Shown here: one piece after another, positions 8,717 through 17,396 of the stretch
Numbering within the stretch: the first letter of the stretch is position 1
Layout of the letters: every line of letters starts with the position of its first letter
Translations under genes and position numbers: made by a program
Notes under the pieces: generated by a model
Database searches by the model: none
Seen by the model: the letters and a program-made list of their open reading frames with translations, nothing else
Told to the model about the DNA's origin: nothing
Source of the DNA: Thiovibrio sp964588325
Lineage (GTDB): Bacteria > Desulfobacterota > Desulfobulbia > Desulfobulbales > Desulfurivibrionaceae
Direction of reading: 5' to 3'
Length of the DNA: 64,000 nt
NCBI GenBank assembly: GCA_964588325.1
Contig: CAZPOR010000001.1
Coordinates: 310,001-374,000 of the forward strand

Positions 8717-8830
8717 GTTTTTTGCCTAAAGCCGTTGTATTTAAGGTGCTGTCGTCGTCCGGAGATCAGAGACGGCATGCGAAGCCGCAACGAAATGCTC
8801 ACGAGTGGCGAGGTCGTTTCGTAACGGAGC

Positions 8831-10027
8831 CTAAAAGAGGTTTGAGATAATTCTGGAGCCGCCGACCCACATGCCGGCCACAGCCCCCATGCTCGGCAGC
8901 ATAAAGGCCAGAAAAAGCCGCAACAACCGGTTGCGCCACCAGCCGCGGACGCTTGCCATGTCCTGAAGGACGGTTTCAAACTCAATCACCAGCGGCGGTT
9001 GGGCCATGACCTGAATGAATGCCGTGAGATGTCCCACGCCGAGCACGGGCAGCAGGGTGGTGATGGGCGCTCCGGCAAAGGCGCCGAGGATGGTAAAGGG
9101 ATGGGCCAGCGCCAGGATGGCCCCGAATGCGGCGGGAAGGCCGGTGGCCAGAATCCAGAACAGCACATTGTCGCCGGCCACCTCAGCGCCCTTGGTGACG
9201 GCGATCGCAACCAGAGCCAGCACGATGATGGCGGGGATGGCCCAACCGATCACCTTCCAGACCGGGGAAACCGGCGGAATTATGTTGATCTCCTCCATCT
9301 GGCCGCTGCGGTCTTCGCCAAGGGCCGTTTTGATTCCGGCCACATGACCGGCCCCCACCACGGCCACCAGCCTCTTGCCTTCGGCGCCTTTGATCTTTTC
9401 CGCCAGAAAGGTGTCCCGCTCGTCGATGAGCACTTGCTTGAGCTCGGGCATGGCCTGGCCCAGTTCACTGAGCAGCTCGGAGAGAACGTCGCTCTCCTTC
9501 AATTCCCGCAGCTTGTCCTCGGTGATTTCCGTTTCCTCGAACATGCTGGTGAGAATGCTGGCCAGCAGATAGTTTTTGCGCCAGAACGAGGTGGATTGCC
9601 AGGCCCGGCGCAGGGTGACCCGCACATCCCGGTCGCAGAGCGCCACGGGAATTCCGTGTTTCTCTGCCTCCTGCACGGCCTCCAGCAGCTCGGTGCCCGG
9701 CTTGACCCCCATCTGGTCGCCGAGGCGTTTTTGGTACGAGGCGAGAACCATGTTGATCAGCAGGGTGGCGAGTTGTTTTTTGCGGATGATCTCGCGCAGG
9801 TCGAGAAGCTCCCAGGTTTTGCGTTTGGCCAGGGCCTCGTAGCGTTTTTCGTCAAGTTCCACGCAGACGCAGTCAGGCTTTTCGCCGGCAATGACCTGGC
9901 GCACCAGATCCACCGATTCCTTGGAGATGTGGGCCGTGCCGATGAGAAATATTTCCCTGCCGTCCATCTTCAGGCAATGGACATCCGGGGGATAAGTGGA
10001 GGCGGACTCCGCCGTGGGTTCAGTCAT
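8831..10027 (-). CDS. TraB/PrgY family membrane protein
   Basis: A 398-residue protein. The N-terminal half holds the TraB/PrgY/GumN-like domain, with IFLIGTAHISKESVDLV near residue 28, CVELDEKRYEAL near residue 58 and VVGAGHVAGI near residue 223, which include the conserved Gly-Thr-Ala-His and Gly-His motifs proposed as a metal-dependent active site. The C-terminal third has three or four membrane helices. Enterococcal PrgY lowers pheromone activity, and relatives are suspected proteases; the substrate here is unknown. It lies 14 bp after the FadL-type porin gene on the same strand. Confidence 0.85.
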   Translation of the reverse strand: MTEPTAESASTYPPDVHCLKMDGREIFLIGTAHISKESVDLVRQVIAGEKPDCVCVELDEKRYEALAKRKTWELLDLREIIRKKQLATLLINMVLASYQKRLGDQMGVKPGTELLEAVQEAEKHGIPVALCDRDVRVTLRRAWQSTSFWRKNYLLASILTSMFEETEITEDKLRELKESDVLSELLSELGQAMPELKQVLIDERDTFLAEKIKGAEGKRLVAVVGAGHVAGIKTALGEDRSGQMEEINIIPPVSPVWKVIGWAIPAIIVLALVAIAVTKGAEVAGDNVLFWILATGLPAAFGAILALAHPFTILGAFAGAPITTLLPVLGVGHLTAFIQVMAQPPLVIEFETVLQDMASVRGWWRNRLLRLFLAFMLPSMGAVAGMWVGGSRIISNLF

Positions 10028-10041
10028 GTGTTTGCGTCATC

Positions 10042-11280
10042 TTAAAAGCGGTATTGCAGTCCGATATTGAGGAGATGGGCTGCGGAATTGTCGAAGGTGC
10101 CGTTTGGTTTAGGAGCGGAACTGGCAACGGTTCTGTTTTCTTTGTCGTCGTAGAGATAGGCCGCGCCAACTTGCAGTGTGTCGGTGATCTGGCATCGCGC
10201 GCCGATGGAATATATTTTGGCGTCGGAATCCGGCAGCTCAAATCCCAATGTTTCGTCCGGTATGGGGTTCTTATCGATGGCGAATCCGGCCATGACGGTC
10301 CAGCGGGTGTTCAGCTTGTGGGTCAAGCCAAGGCGGAACGCATCGGTGTTGCTCCAGTTTTTTGTGCCAGGGGCATCGAAAAGGGCGTAGAGGGTGGGAT
10401 GGATGGTGAGCAATGAAACATCGTAATTGAAATCCAGTTTGTCGTAGGCGCTCCAGTAGGTCTTGTCATAGGTGAACTCCACCGTGGTCGCAGCAAAGGT
10501 GTAGGCGGCGGCCACGGTGAGCACCGCCGGGGCAGGCACCATGACCTCTGCGTAACGGTTGTTGTAAACAGTGGCGCCGCCGATGCCAAGCGTTGCGTCT
10601 CCCTCAATCTCCAAGTTGACCTTGGAGCGGTAGGTTGCTGCAAGCGAGAGGTTGCGGACCGGTTTATAGGTGGCGGCGAGGTTGTATCCGTAGTCCGTGG
10701 CGGAGCCTTCGAGATCCCGTCTCGCCAGGCCAAGGGTGCCGAGGGTATCGGTGCTTTTCACCTTGCCTTCGCTGTAAATTGCCCGCGCTCCGGCGGCAAC
10801 GGAAAAGGTGTCGCTTACCTGATACGAAAGATTTGGGTTGAGCTCATAGGTTTTCAGAGTGAACTCTTCCGAACTCATGTGGGGATACGGCGCCTCCCAT
10901 CGTTTGGACAGGCCGTAGGGATAGACCAGCGAAAGACCAAAGCGGAAGTTGTTGTACAGAGGAGAGACAAGGTGAAACTCGGGGAGGGCAAAATTTTCTG
11001 TTCTGGAGCCGCCGCTTCTGGCGGAGGAGGTGTTGTCGGCATAGTCAATGCTCGCCAGGTTAATGTAGGTGAGGCTGAGCTCGGAATGCCAGCCGTCTTC
11101 CAGCCAGCTCATGTTGGCCGGGTTGTAATAACTGGCGTCTGCGCCCGGAGTGTTGGCCACATAGGCATTGCTGAGCGCCACGGAGTTTGTGGATTGCTCC
11201 GGGATGCGGTAGCCCGAGGCAAAGGCGGGGCCGGCGGCCAGTATTCCGGCCAGGGCGACAACAGCGATTCTTTTTTTCAT
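10042..11280 (-). CDS. OmpP1/FadL family outer membrane transporter
   Basis: A 412-residue outer membrane beta-barrel with a 21-residue signal peptide (ending PAFA|SGYRIPEQS). The mature N-terminus has the FadL hatch signature (SVALSNAYVANTPGADASYYNPANMSW, split here by position: residues 33-59) and the protein ends in an aromatic residue (QYRF), the barrel-assembly signal. FadL proteins let long-chain fatty acids or other hydrophobic molecules cross the outer membrane. The gene follows an acyl-CoA ligase by 32 bp, which supports a fatty-acid or related lipid substrate. The substrate is otherwise not proven. Confidence 0.9.
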   Translation of the reverse strand: MKKRIAVVALAGILAAGPAFASGYRIPEQSTNSVALSNAYVANTPGADASYYNPANMSWLEDGWHSELSLTYINLASIDYADNTSSARSGGSRTENFALPEFHLVSPLYNNFRFGLSLVYPYGLSKRWEAPYPHMSSEEFTLKTYELNPNLSYQVSDTFSVAAGARAIYSEGKVKSTDTLGTLGLARRDLEGSATDYGYNLAATYKPVRNLSLAATYRSKVNLEIEGDATLGIGGATVYNNRYAEVMVPAPAVLTVAAAYTFAATTVEFTYDKTYWSAYDKLDFNYDVSLLTIHPTLYALFDAPGTKNWSNTDAFRLGLTHKLNTRWTVMAGFAIDKNPIPDETLGFELPDSDAKIYSIGARCQITDTLQVGAAYLYDDKENRTVASSAPKPNGTFDNSAAHLLNIGLQYRF

Positions 11281-11312
11281 CTCCTCTCTCCTTTTTTCCC
11301 GTTCATTTCGGA

Positions 11313-12998
11313 TCAGATGGAACTGGTGTACAGATAGCGTTTTATTTTATGGGTCGCGGTTTTGGTGAACGGCTCGCGGTGTTCGCTTGCCTGGGCAAGC
11401 TGCCCATACTGGGGCAGTTGCTGGTTCACCTGTTTTTTGATTTCAGCCAGAATCCCGGCGATATGGTCCCTCTGCCGGGCCTGGTCCTTGCCTCGGGTTT
11501 CCGCATCGATCAGCTCGTAATCGAGATACACCAGGGCTTCCAATCGGTTGTCGCGTTCGCGCACCAGCGATTCCACCACATGCTGGAAGGCGTTGATCTT
11601 CTCCTCGATCGCTTCAGGATAGATGTTCTCGCCGTGGGAAAGGACAATCACGCTCTTGGAGCGTCCTTTGATAAAGAGATTGCCCTGCGGGTCGAGACAG
11701 CCGAGATCGCCGGTGGAAAGCCAGCCATCGGGATCAAGCACATCCCGTGTCGCCTCTGGATTGGCGCGATACCCTTGCATCACATTGGGGCCCCGGACCA
11801 GGATTTCACCAAAGCCTGTTTCAGGGTTTGCCTTGCCGATCCGGACCTCCACGTTCTGCACCGGTTTTCCCGCCGAGCCCAGGGCGATGCTCGAATCGCC
11901 GTATGGCCCGGCGCTGACCAGGGGGGAGGCTTCGGTCAAGCCGTAGCCGACAATATATGGAAAGCCGGCCTCGGCCAGGAATCGTTCCACCTCGATGTTG
12001 AGCGGTGCGCCGCCGATGGCGACAAACTTCAGCGCGCCGCCGAAAAATAATTGCAGTTTCCGGCCGATTGTGTGCAGAATCTTGCGGCGGACGAGGGGCA
12101 ATTTCATGGCTGCCCGCATGAAAACATTGGCGCTGATGACCGGCAGCGCCTTTTTTTTGTAAATCTTCTCCATGACCATGGGCACCATGCACATGATGGA
12201 GGGGTGTTCGTGTTTGCAGATCCGTTCAAGAACGGTGGGCGTCGGGGTCTTGCCTGCATAGACGATGCGGGAGCCCGTGGCCAGCGGCACCAGGAAGCTG
12301 ATGGTGAATTCATAGGCATGGGACATGGGCAGGATCGAAAGAAAGGTCCAGCCCTGCACCGGCTCATCGGGAAAGATGGACAGGGTGGAGCGAACATTGC
12401 TGATGAAGTTTTTATGGCTCAGCATCACCGCCTTGGCGTGGCCCGAGGTGCCGGAGGTATAGATGATCGAGGCGGTGTCGTCCGGACCGGCCAGATCCGC
12501 GGCGAGGGCCTTTTTCTTTTCCGGGAGATCTCTGACGGTAAGGAGAAATCGGCTGAAGGGAAGGGTGGCCAAGAGGTTGTTCGGGTCGATGGCGTCATCC
12601 AGGGTGATCACGGCCTTGAGTGCGCTGCCTGGAAGCTCGTAGATCTTTTCAAGCTGGCGCTGGGTGGTGAAAAGAACGGTTGCTCCGACTTCCTTCAGAA
12701 TATGCTTGACGTCGGCCTCCGGAAAATCAGGAAGGATCGGTACCGCAATCGCTCCCAGCCGGACAATGCCGAAATACGCCATGCCCCACTGGGGGGAATT
12801 GTCGGCGAGAATCGCCACCCGGTCGCCTTTTCTGATGCCTTGTTCCTTGAGCAGCGCCGCGATTTCCAGGGCTTTTTGGCGGAACTCCCCGTAGTGGAGG
12901 GGCGGTTGAAAGGCAAGGCCTGCCGCGGGCAGGTTTTTGAAGGCGCGGGAACTTTCCTCCAGGAGCAGGTTCAGTGTCGTTATGGCGGGGGAGATCAT
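11313..12998 (-). CDS. AMP-binding long-chain acyl-CoA ligase
   Basis: A 561-residue ANL-superfamily enzyme that adenylates a carboxylic acid and transfers it to CoA (or a carrier). The P-loop-like AMP motif IIYTSGTSGHAKAV is near residue 180, the adenine motif GYGLTEASP near residue 350, STGDLG near residue 425 and a C-terminal lysine region (TATHKIKR) is present. The start at 12998 overlaps the stop of the upstream kinase gene as ATGA, so the two are translationally coupled. The downstream FadL porin suggests a route of uptake and activation of fatty acids. Confidence 0.88.
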   Translation of the reverse strand: MISPAITTLNLLLEESSRAFKNLPAAGLAFQPPLHYGEFRQKALEIAALLKEQGIRKGDRVAILADNSPQWGMAYFGIVRLGAIAVPILPDFPEADVKHILKEVGATVLFTTQRQLEKIYELPGSALKAVITLDDAIDPNNLLATLPFSRFLLTVRDLPEKKKALAADLAGPDDTASIIYTSGTSGHAKAVMLSHKNFISNVRSTLSIFPDEPVQGWTFLSILPMSHAYEFTISFLVPLATGSRIVYAGKTPTPTVLERICKHEHPSIMCMVPMVMEKIYKKKALPVISANVFMRAAMKLPLVRRKILHTIGRKLQLFFGGALKFVAIGGAPLNIEVERFLAEAGFPYIVGYGLTEASPLVSAGPYGDSSIALGSAGKPVQNVEVRIGKANPETGFGEILVRGPNVMQGYRANPEATRDVLDPDGWLSTGDLGCLDPQGNLFIKGRSKSVIVLSHGENIYPEAIEEKINAFQHVVESLVRERDNRLEALVYLDYELIDAETRGKDQARQRDHIAGILAEIKKQVNQQLPQYGQLAQASEHREPFTKTATHKIKRYLYTSSI

Positions 12999-15955
12999 GG
13001 GCGCGCGGCGGTCAATTTTTCCAGAATCTGGTACATGCTTTGTATTTCCACGGGTTTGGTCAGATACTCGTCCATGCCGGCTGCAAGGCATTTTTCCCGG
13101 TCGCCCTTGATGGCGTTGGCGGTGAGGGCGATGATGGGCAGATCGAGCCGCAGGCTCTGTCGGATGGCCTTGGTGGCGGTCAATCCGTCCATGTTCGGCA
13201 TGATGACATCCATCAATACCGCATCGTAGGTTTTTTCTTGCAGGGCCGCCAGCGCTTCATGACCGTTGCCCGCTATATCAACCAGAATGCCGGCTCTTGT
13301 CAAGAGTTGACTTGTCACCATCTGGTTCACCGGGTCGTCCTCGACCACCAGCACCTGTTTTCCCTTCAGGGTCGTGAATTGGTTTTTGTCGTTTTCCCGA
13401 GGGGGGGGAGAGGCGCAGGCCGGCGTGGCATCTGTCGTTTCGAGACAGGCGACAATTGCGTCGAACAGGTAGGATTGCTTGAGCGGCTTGTTCAGGACGA
13501 CAACCCGGGGGGAACCCTGGAGGTTTTCAAGGGGTGGCCCGGAATCGGGTTGGGCGAGGATTATGGCCGGAGTCAGGAACTCGTCCGGGCGTCCGGCCGC
13601 CCGGTTTGTCAGAAAATGCGGCAGATCGAGTCCGGGCAGGGAACCGTCGAGAACACGAAGTGCGTGTTCCGGGATATTTTGGGTGATAGCGTCTGTGGTC
13701 AAGGGTTGGAGGGCTTCCGGTCTGCAAGCAAAGCCTGCGAGCATCTCCAGCAAGGTTTCCCGCAAGGCCGGGTGGGGTGTCGCCACCAGAACCCTGGTCC
13801 CGGAAATCGAAGGGGGAAGGACAAGGGCGTGCTGAGCCTCCTGGGGTTGAAGCTCTACGCTGACGGTGAAATGGAAGATGCTTCCTTTGCCCGGCTCGCT
13901 TTCGGCGCTGATTTCGCCCCCCATGAGGGTGACCAGTTGTCTGCTGATGGCAAGACCAAGCCCGGTTCCTCCATACAGTCTGGAGATTGAGCTGTCTGCC
14001 TGGGTGTATTCGCTGAAGAGTTGCCTGATCTGGTCATGGTTGATGCCGCTGCCTGTATCCCGGACGGAAAAGGAGAGGATTGCCGCATCATCGGTCAGTT
14101 TTTCGCCGTGGACCGTGACAGCGACCTCGCCTGTTTGGGTGAACTTGATGGCGTTGTTGACAAGGTTGATCAGAATCTGCCGCAGGCGGAGGGCGTCCCC
14201 GGTCAAGGCGCAGGGGGTGTCGCCGCGCACGGTGATGAGCAATTCAAGGCCTTTGTCCGCGGCCTGCTTGCCGAACAGATCCGCAAGGCTCTCCAGGGTT
14301 TCCCGCAGGTCAAAATTGGCGCACTCAAGGTCAAGGCGACCGGCTTCTATTTTTGAGAAATCCAGGATGTCGTTGATCAGGGACAGCAGCGCTTTTCCCG
14401 AGTCCTGGATAACGGCGAGGTATTGCCGCAGTTTTGCTGTTTCGGCTAATTTTGCCGCCATGTTTGTCATGCCGAGAATGGCGTTCATCGGGGTGCGGAT
14501 TTCGTGGCTCATGGAGGCAAGGAACTGGGACTTTGCCTTGCTGGCCGCTTCCGCCCGGGCTTCGGCTTTTTGCCGGTCCTCGGCCTCCCTGGCGAGATTT
14601 TCGTTGACCCGGCTCAGGTCCGCTGTTCGTTCTTCAAGCAGAGTCTCCAAGGATTTTTTGAATTGTTCCATGTCTCGGAAGGATTTTTCCAGCTCGCCGT
14701 GGGCTTCTTCAAGCTCCCGGGCGTAAACGGTCTGCATTCGCTCTTTTTCCTGCTTCATGAGCTGGAATCGGTCGGCAAGCCCCATGGACAACAGGATGAC
14801 CTCCCAGGCCGAGCCGAGCTGGATGCCCCAGTGGGTGATGAAGGTGTGGGGCAGGATGCCGAAGGTTTTCAGGGCATAGACCGTTACCCCCAGCATGGAA
14901 ACGGACCAGGCCAGGAAATAATAGCGGGCCGGGCGGTAGCCTTTGATCATGCAGGTAAATCCGGCAACGATCAGGGCAACCACGGTCAGACTCATCAGCG
15001 TCGCCAGACGGATGCTCAGATTGTAGCCGACAAAGAGGGTGAGAACGCTGCCGGTTAAGGAAAGAACGAGGCCTACCCGGAGAATGGCGTCAATCCGGGG
15101 GACGTTTTTTGCCGTGTCAAGAATGTTTCTGGTGAACTGGGTGGCGAAGATATAAGCGAGAAAAATAAAGAAGGGTGTGCAGTTGTTGGCCCACCAGATT
15201 TGCTCTGGCCAGAAATACTGGAAGGCCATGCCGTTGACGCTCAACTGGAACAGCATGTAGGTGAAGACAAAAAGAACGTAATAGAGATAGGTGCTGTCCT
15301 TGAGGCCGAGATAGATAAAAAAATTGTAGAGCATCATGACCAGCAGGATGCCGTAATAGATGCCCAGCAGCGTCTGTTCCATGGTGATTTCCTCGGCCAG
15401 GCAGGCTGGGGAATGCAGTACGATGGGCAAATTCAGGGAGCTTGTCGTTTCGCAGCGCAGGTACAGGGTTTTCTCTTCGCCGGAAGCCAGCATGACCGGA
15501 AAGATGGTGTTTTTGTGTTGGATGGTTCTGTCTTTGAAGGGAAAGCTGTCGCCTGCCTTAAAAACGGCGAAGGTCTCCGGTCCGGAGGGGACATACAAGT
15601 CTATCCGGTCAAGCAGGGGGTATTTTATTTCGAGAAAATACTCCACCGTGCGGGGCAGGCTGTTTTTTACGGTAAAACGCGCCCAGACCGCGGAAGTAGT
15701 AAAGCCGAAACTGGGGGTTTCGGAGGAAGAGGCGGTAAAGAGGGGTTCGTTTTGCCGGGAGATAATGTCGGTGATCGTGAGATGTGTGGTGGGATCTTCC
15801 AGGAGTTCGAGGTGTTTCGCCAGGAAGTACGAGCCCTGTTCCTGAGTGATGACCACCGGAGCAGGCGTGGCCCCAGCAGTTGCAGGGGGTGCCGGAAGGC
15901 AGAAAAAAGCGATGCACTGGAGGCAAAGCCCCAGCATGAGTCGGGTGAGCATCAA
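12995..15955 (-). CDS. 7TMR-DISM hybrid sensor histidine kinase with receiver domains
   Basis: A 986-residue inner-membrane kinase. Order: signal peptide (1-27), periplasmic 7TMR-DISM extracellular domain type 2 (about 35-175), seven membrane helices (about 185-395), coiled coil (400-470), HisKA with phosphorylatable His in MSHEIRTPMNAILGM (about 485), HATPase (about 590-710), a degenerate receiver (about 720-840) and a full receiver (about 860-980) with Asp in VLMDVIMPNMDG. The first receiver lacks the acidic pair but keeps an Asp in LDGSLPG and a Lys in LNKPLK. DISM domains often bind carbohydrates or small ligands. ATGA overlap with the ligase gene implies a linked role. Confidence 0.92.
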   Translation of the reverse strand: MMLTRLMLGLCLQCIAFFCLPAPPATAGATPAPVVITQEQGSYFLAKHLELLEDPTTHLTITDIISRQNEPLFTASSSETPSFGFTTSAVWARFTVKNSLPRTVEYFLEIKYPLLDRIDLYVPSGPETFAVFKAGDSFPFKDRTIQHKNTIFPVMLASGEEKTLYLRCETTSSLNLPIVLHSPACLAEEITMEQTLLGIYYGILLVMMLYNFFIYLGLKDSTYLYYVLFVFTYMLFQLSVNGMAFQYFWPEQIWWANNCTPFFIFLAYIFATQFTRNILDTAKNVPRIDAILRVGLVLSLTGSVLTLFVGYNLSIRLATLMSLTVVALIVAGFTCMIKGYRPARYYFLAWSVSMLGVTVYALKTFGILPHTFITHWGIQLGSAWEVILLSMGLADRFQLMKQEKERMQTVYARELEEAHGELEKSFRDMEQFKKSLETLLEERTADLSRVNENLAREAEDRQKAEARAEAASKAKSQFLASMSHEIRTPMNAILGMTNMAAKLAETAKLRQYLAVIQDSGKALLSLINDILDFSKIEAGRLDLECANFDLRETLESLADLFGKQAADKGLELLITVRGDTPCALTGDALRLRQILINLVNNAIKFTQTGEVAVTVHGEKLTDDAAILSFSVRDTGSGINHDQIRQLFSEYTQADSSISRLYGGTGLGLAISRQLVTLMGGEISAESEPGKGSIFHFTVSVELQPQEAQHALVLPPSISGTRVLVATPHPALRETLLEMLAGFACRPEALQPLTTDAITQNIPEHALRVLDGSLPGLDLPHFLTNRAAGRPDEFLTPAIILAQPDSGPPLENLQGSPRVVVLNKPLKQSYLFDAIVACLETTDATPACASPPPRENDKNQFTTLKGKQVLVVEDDPVNQMVTSQLLTRAGILVDIAGNGHEALAALQEKTYDAVLMDVIMPNMDGLTATKAIRQSLRLDLPIIALTANAIKGDREKCLAAGMDEYLTKPVEIQSMYQILEKLTAARP

Positions 15956-16314
15956 TGCATCGAGCCTGTGCGTGGCGGCATGGATATCGGCCTTGTGTTT
16001 CGTGGTCCGGAAGAGGACAGATACGATCCATGTACTATAAACATGAAAAACAAGGCAAAAACAATATTTTTGTCGTGTTGTATCAGCGGGTTAATGGGAG
16101 GTTCGCCCGCGGGAGCTGTGAAAGGGGAAAGGCAGCGGCAAGGAGGTGGAGGCCGGGAAAATAATTTTTAGCGGTTTGTGCCACATTGCGGTATAATTTT
16201 TTACATAAGATGAGGCCTGCCATTCAAGACAATGGTTGGTCAAGGGGCAGGGCGATGAATACATTGCATAGCCCTGCCCGGAGTGTTTCAAGCACAACGC
16301 AGGAGGTTCGCGGG
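15956..16314. other. Intergenic region between divergent kinase and cytochrome genes
   Basis: This 359-bp stretch holds no convincing gene. A TATAAT box occurs at 16192-16197 but without a good -35 element at the right distance. A hairpin with a perfect 9-bp stem, GGGCAGGGC at 16245-16253 and GCCCTGCCC at 16271-16279 with a 17-base loop, lies in the probable 5' leader of the cytochrome gene. A GGAGG ribosome-binding site precedes the cytochrome ATG. Confidence 0.5.
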
Positions 16315-16713
16315 ATGCAGAAAAAGAACGTGGTCATGGCGACGATGGCGGCATGCCTGGTGGTGTTGTCGCAGGGAGTGGTTTTTGCCGGAGAAACAAC
16401 CTACCGTTTTGACCCTGTGACCCAGTCCAGCCGGGCCATGGAGTTCAAGAACACCTGGACCGGGTATAAGCTGTATCAAAGCAACTGCAAGAGTTGCCAT
16501 TTTAGGGGCAATGACAAGGGCGCCAGGTTCCTGGATACGGATTCCAGAACCATGCGGGGATGGAATACGGTTTTTTACAAAAAAAATGTGCAATGCGCCA
16601 AGGATGGCTCCTGGGCCAAGTTGTCGCAGGAAGAGCTGTTGGCTATCAACGATTATCTGTACAGCAAGGCATATGACACCTGGGATCCCCGTTCCAACAA
16701 AAGCTGTGGCTGA
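16315..16713 (+). CDS. Periplasmic monoheme c-type cytochrome
   Basis: A 132-residue secreted protein. Residues 1-24 are a signal peptide (cleavage after VVFA). A single haem-binding CKSCH motif occurs near residue 60 in the context YQSNCKSCHFRG, followed by conserved-looking aromatic and charged residues and a LSQEELLAINDYL helix typical of class I cytochrome c C-termini. A second cysteine near the end (NKSCG) and one at NVQCAK are not in CxxCH motifs and might form a disulfide. The ATG at 16315 follows GGAGG and begins the signal peptide. Likely a small periplasmic electron carrier; partners are unknown. Confidence 0.85.
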   Translation: MQKKNVVMATMAACLVVLSQGVVFAGETTYRFDPVTQSSRAMEFKNTWTGYKLYQSNCKSCHFRGNDKGARFLDTDSRTMRGWNTVFYKKNVQCAKDGSWAKLSQEELLAINDYLYSKAYDTWDPRSNKSCG

Positions 16714-16753
16714 TAAGCCCAGACTGCACTGCTCCCGGTCGGGGAGCGTACCG

Positions 16754-17242
16754 TCAGATCCTGGTGAAGTTCCAGCTCAGCGGCCGGCCGTTTTTGTATG
16801 GGAGGTGGCCATGAAAGATGCGGGGGTCGGAATCAAACACCAGAGGTAAAAAATACCGGTCTCCTTCCCACATCGGCAGGAGATGCAGATGATCGATGGG
16901 GTGCCAGGCAAGCGCCCCTTCGTCATTTTCCGGGAAGGGGGTGCCGTGAAAGCGGTCGATCCGGAAGATAAATCCCAGCCAGTCTTCGCCGTGCGGTCCG
17001 AAGCCGGGCCAGTTGATGGTCCCGCGCAGCAGGATTTCCTCGCAGCCGATCCCGGCTTCTTCCTTGATCTCTCTCGTGATGCAGGTGAGGACATCCTCGT
17101 CGGGCCGCATTTTGCCGCCCAGGCCGTTGTATTTGCCCAAATGGGCGTCGGTTGGGCGGGCATTGCGGTGGACAAGAAGGGTCTGGCTCCGGTCCGGAGA
17201 AAGAATGTAGCCAAGGGTGCCGATGATGGGGGTGTAGGGCAT
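16754..17242 (-). CDS. NUDIX hydrolase (8-oxo-dGTP diphosphatase-like)
   Basis: A 162-residue NUDIX protein. The NUDIX box GLGGKMRPDED...REIKEEAGI spans about residues 38-61 and has all the metal-binding glutamates (REIKEEAG). The sequence around TLLVHRNARPTDAHLGKYNG is like MutT/YjhB-type 8-oxo-dGTP or related nucleoside triphosphate hydrolases. The ATG at 17242 is preferred; an in-frame TTG 19 codons upstream is also possible. It is convergent with the cytochrome gene; a weak hairpin (GCTCCC...GGGAGC, 16731-16747) lies between them. Confidence 0.88.
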   Translation of the reverse strand: MPYTPIIGTLGYILSPDRSQTLLVHRNARPTDAHLGKYNGLGGKMRPDEDVLTCITREIKEEAGIGCEEILLRGTINWPGFGPHGEDWLGFIFRIDRFHGTPFPENDEGALAWHPIDHLHLLPMWEGDRYFLPLVFDSDPRIFHGHLPYKNGRPLSWNFTRI

Positions 17243-17337
17243 GTCCGTCCTGTTGTCGGGAAGAGGTGAAAGGTTGAGGAAAACATTTGTTTCTTTCAAA
17301 ATCCGCCATGATTCTATACCATGATTCCAGGCAGGGA

Positions 17338-17374
17338 AAGAACCGCGGATCAGTTATGGCTGTCCGCGGTTCTT
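17338..17374 (+). promoter_or_regulatory. Long perfect hairpin in leader of response regulator gene
   Basis: AAGAACCGCGGA at 17338-17349 and TCCGCGGTTCTT at 17363-17374 form a perfect 12-bp stem with a 13-base loop, ending 22 bases before the ATG at 17397. There is no following T run on the plus strand, so it is not a classical terminator for that strand. It could be a leader RNA structure or a protein-binding site. Confidence 0.5.
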
Positions 17375-17396
17375 GGCTTAAAGTATAGAGGCGAAA

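Noticed and set aside
8717..8830. ACGAAA and TTTCGT arms between the traB-like and yhbY genes
   Set aside because: Arms are only 6 bp with a 21-base spacer, within chance expectation.
16175..16190. TTTGTGCC...TTGC resembling a sigma-54 promoter before the cytochrome
   Set aside because: The -24 part does not have the GG and fails the consensus in several bases; only the -12 part fits.
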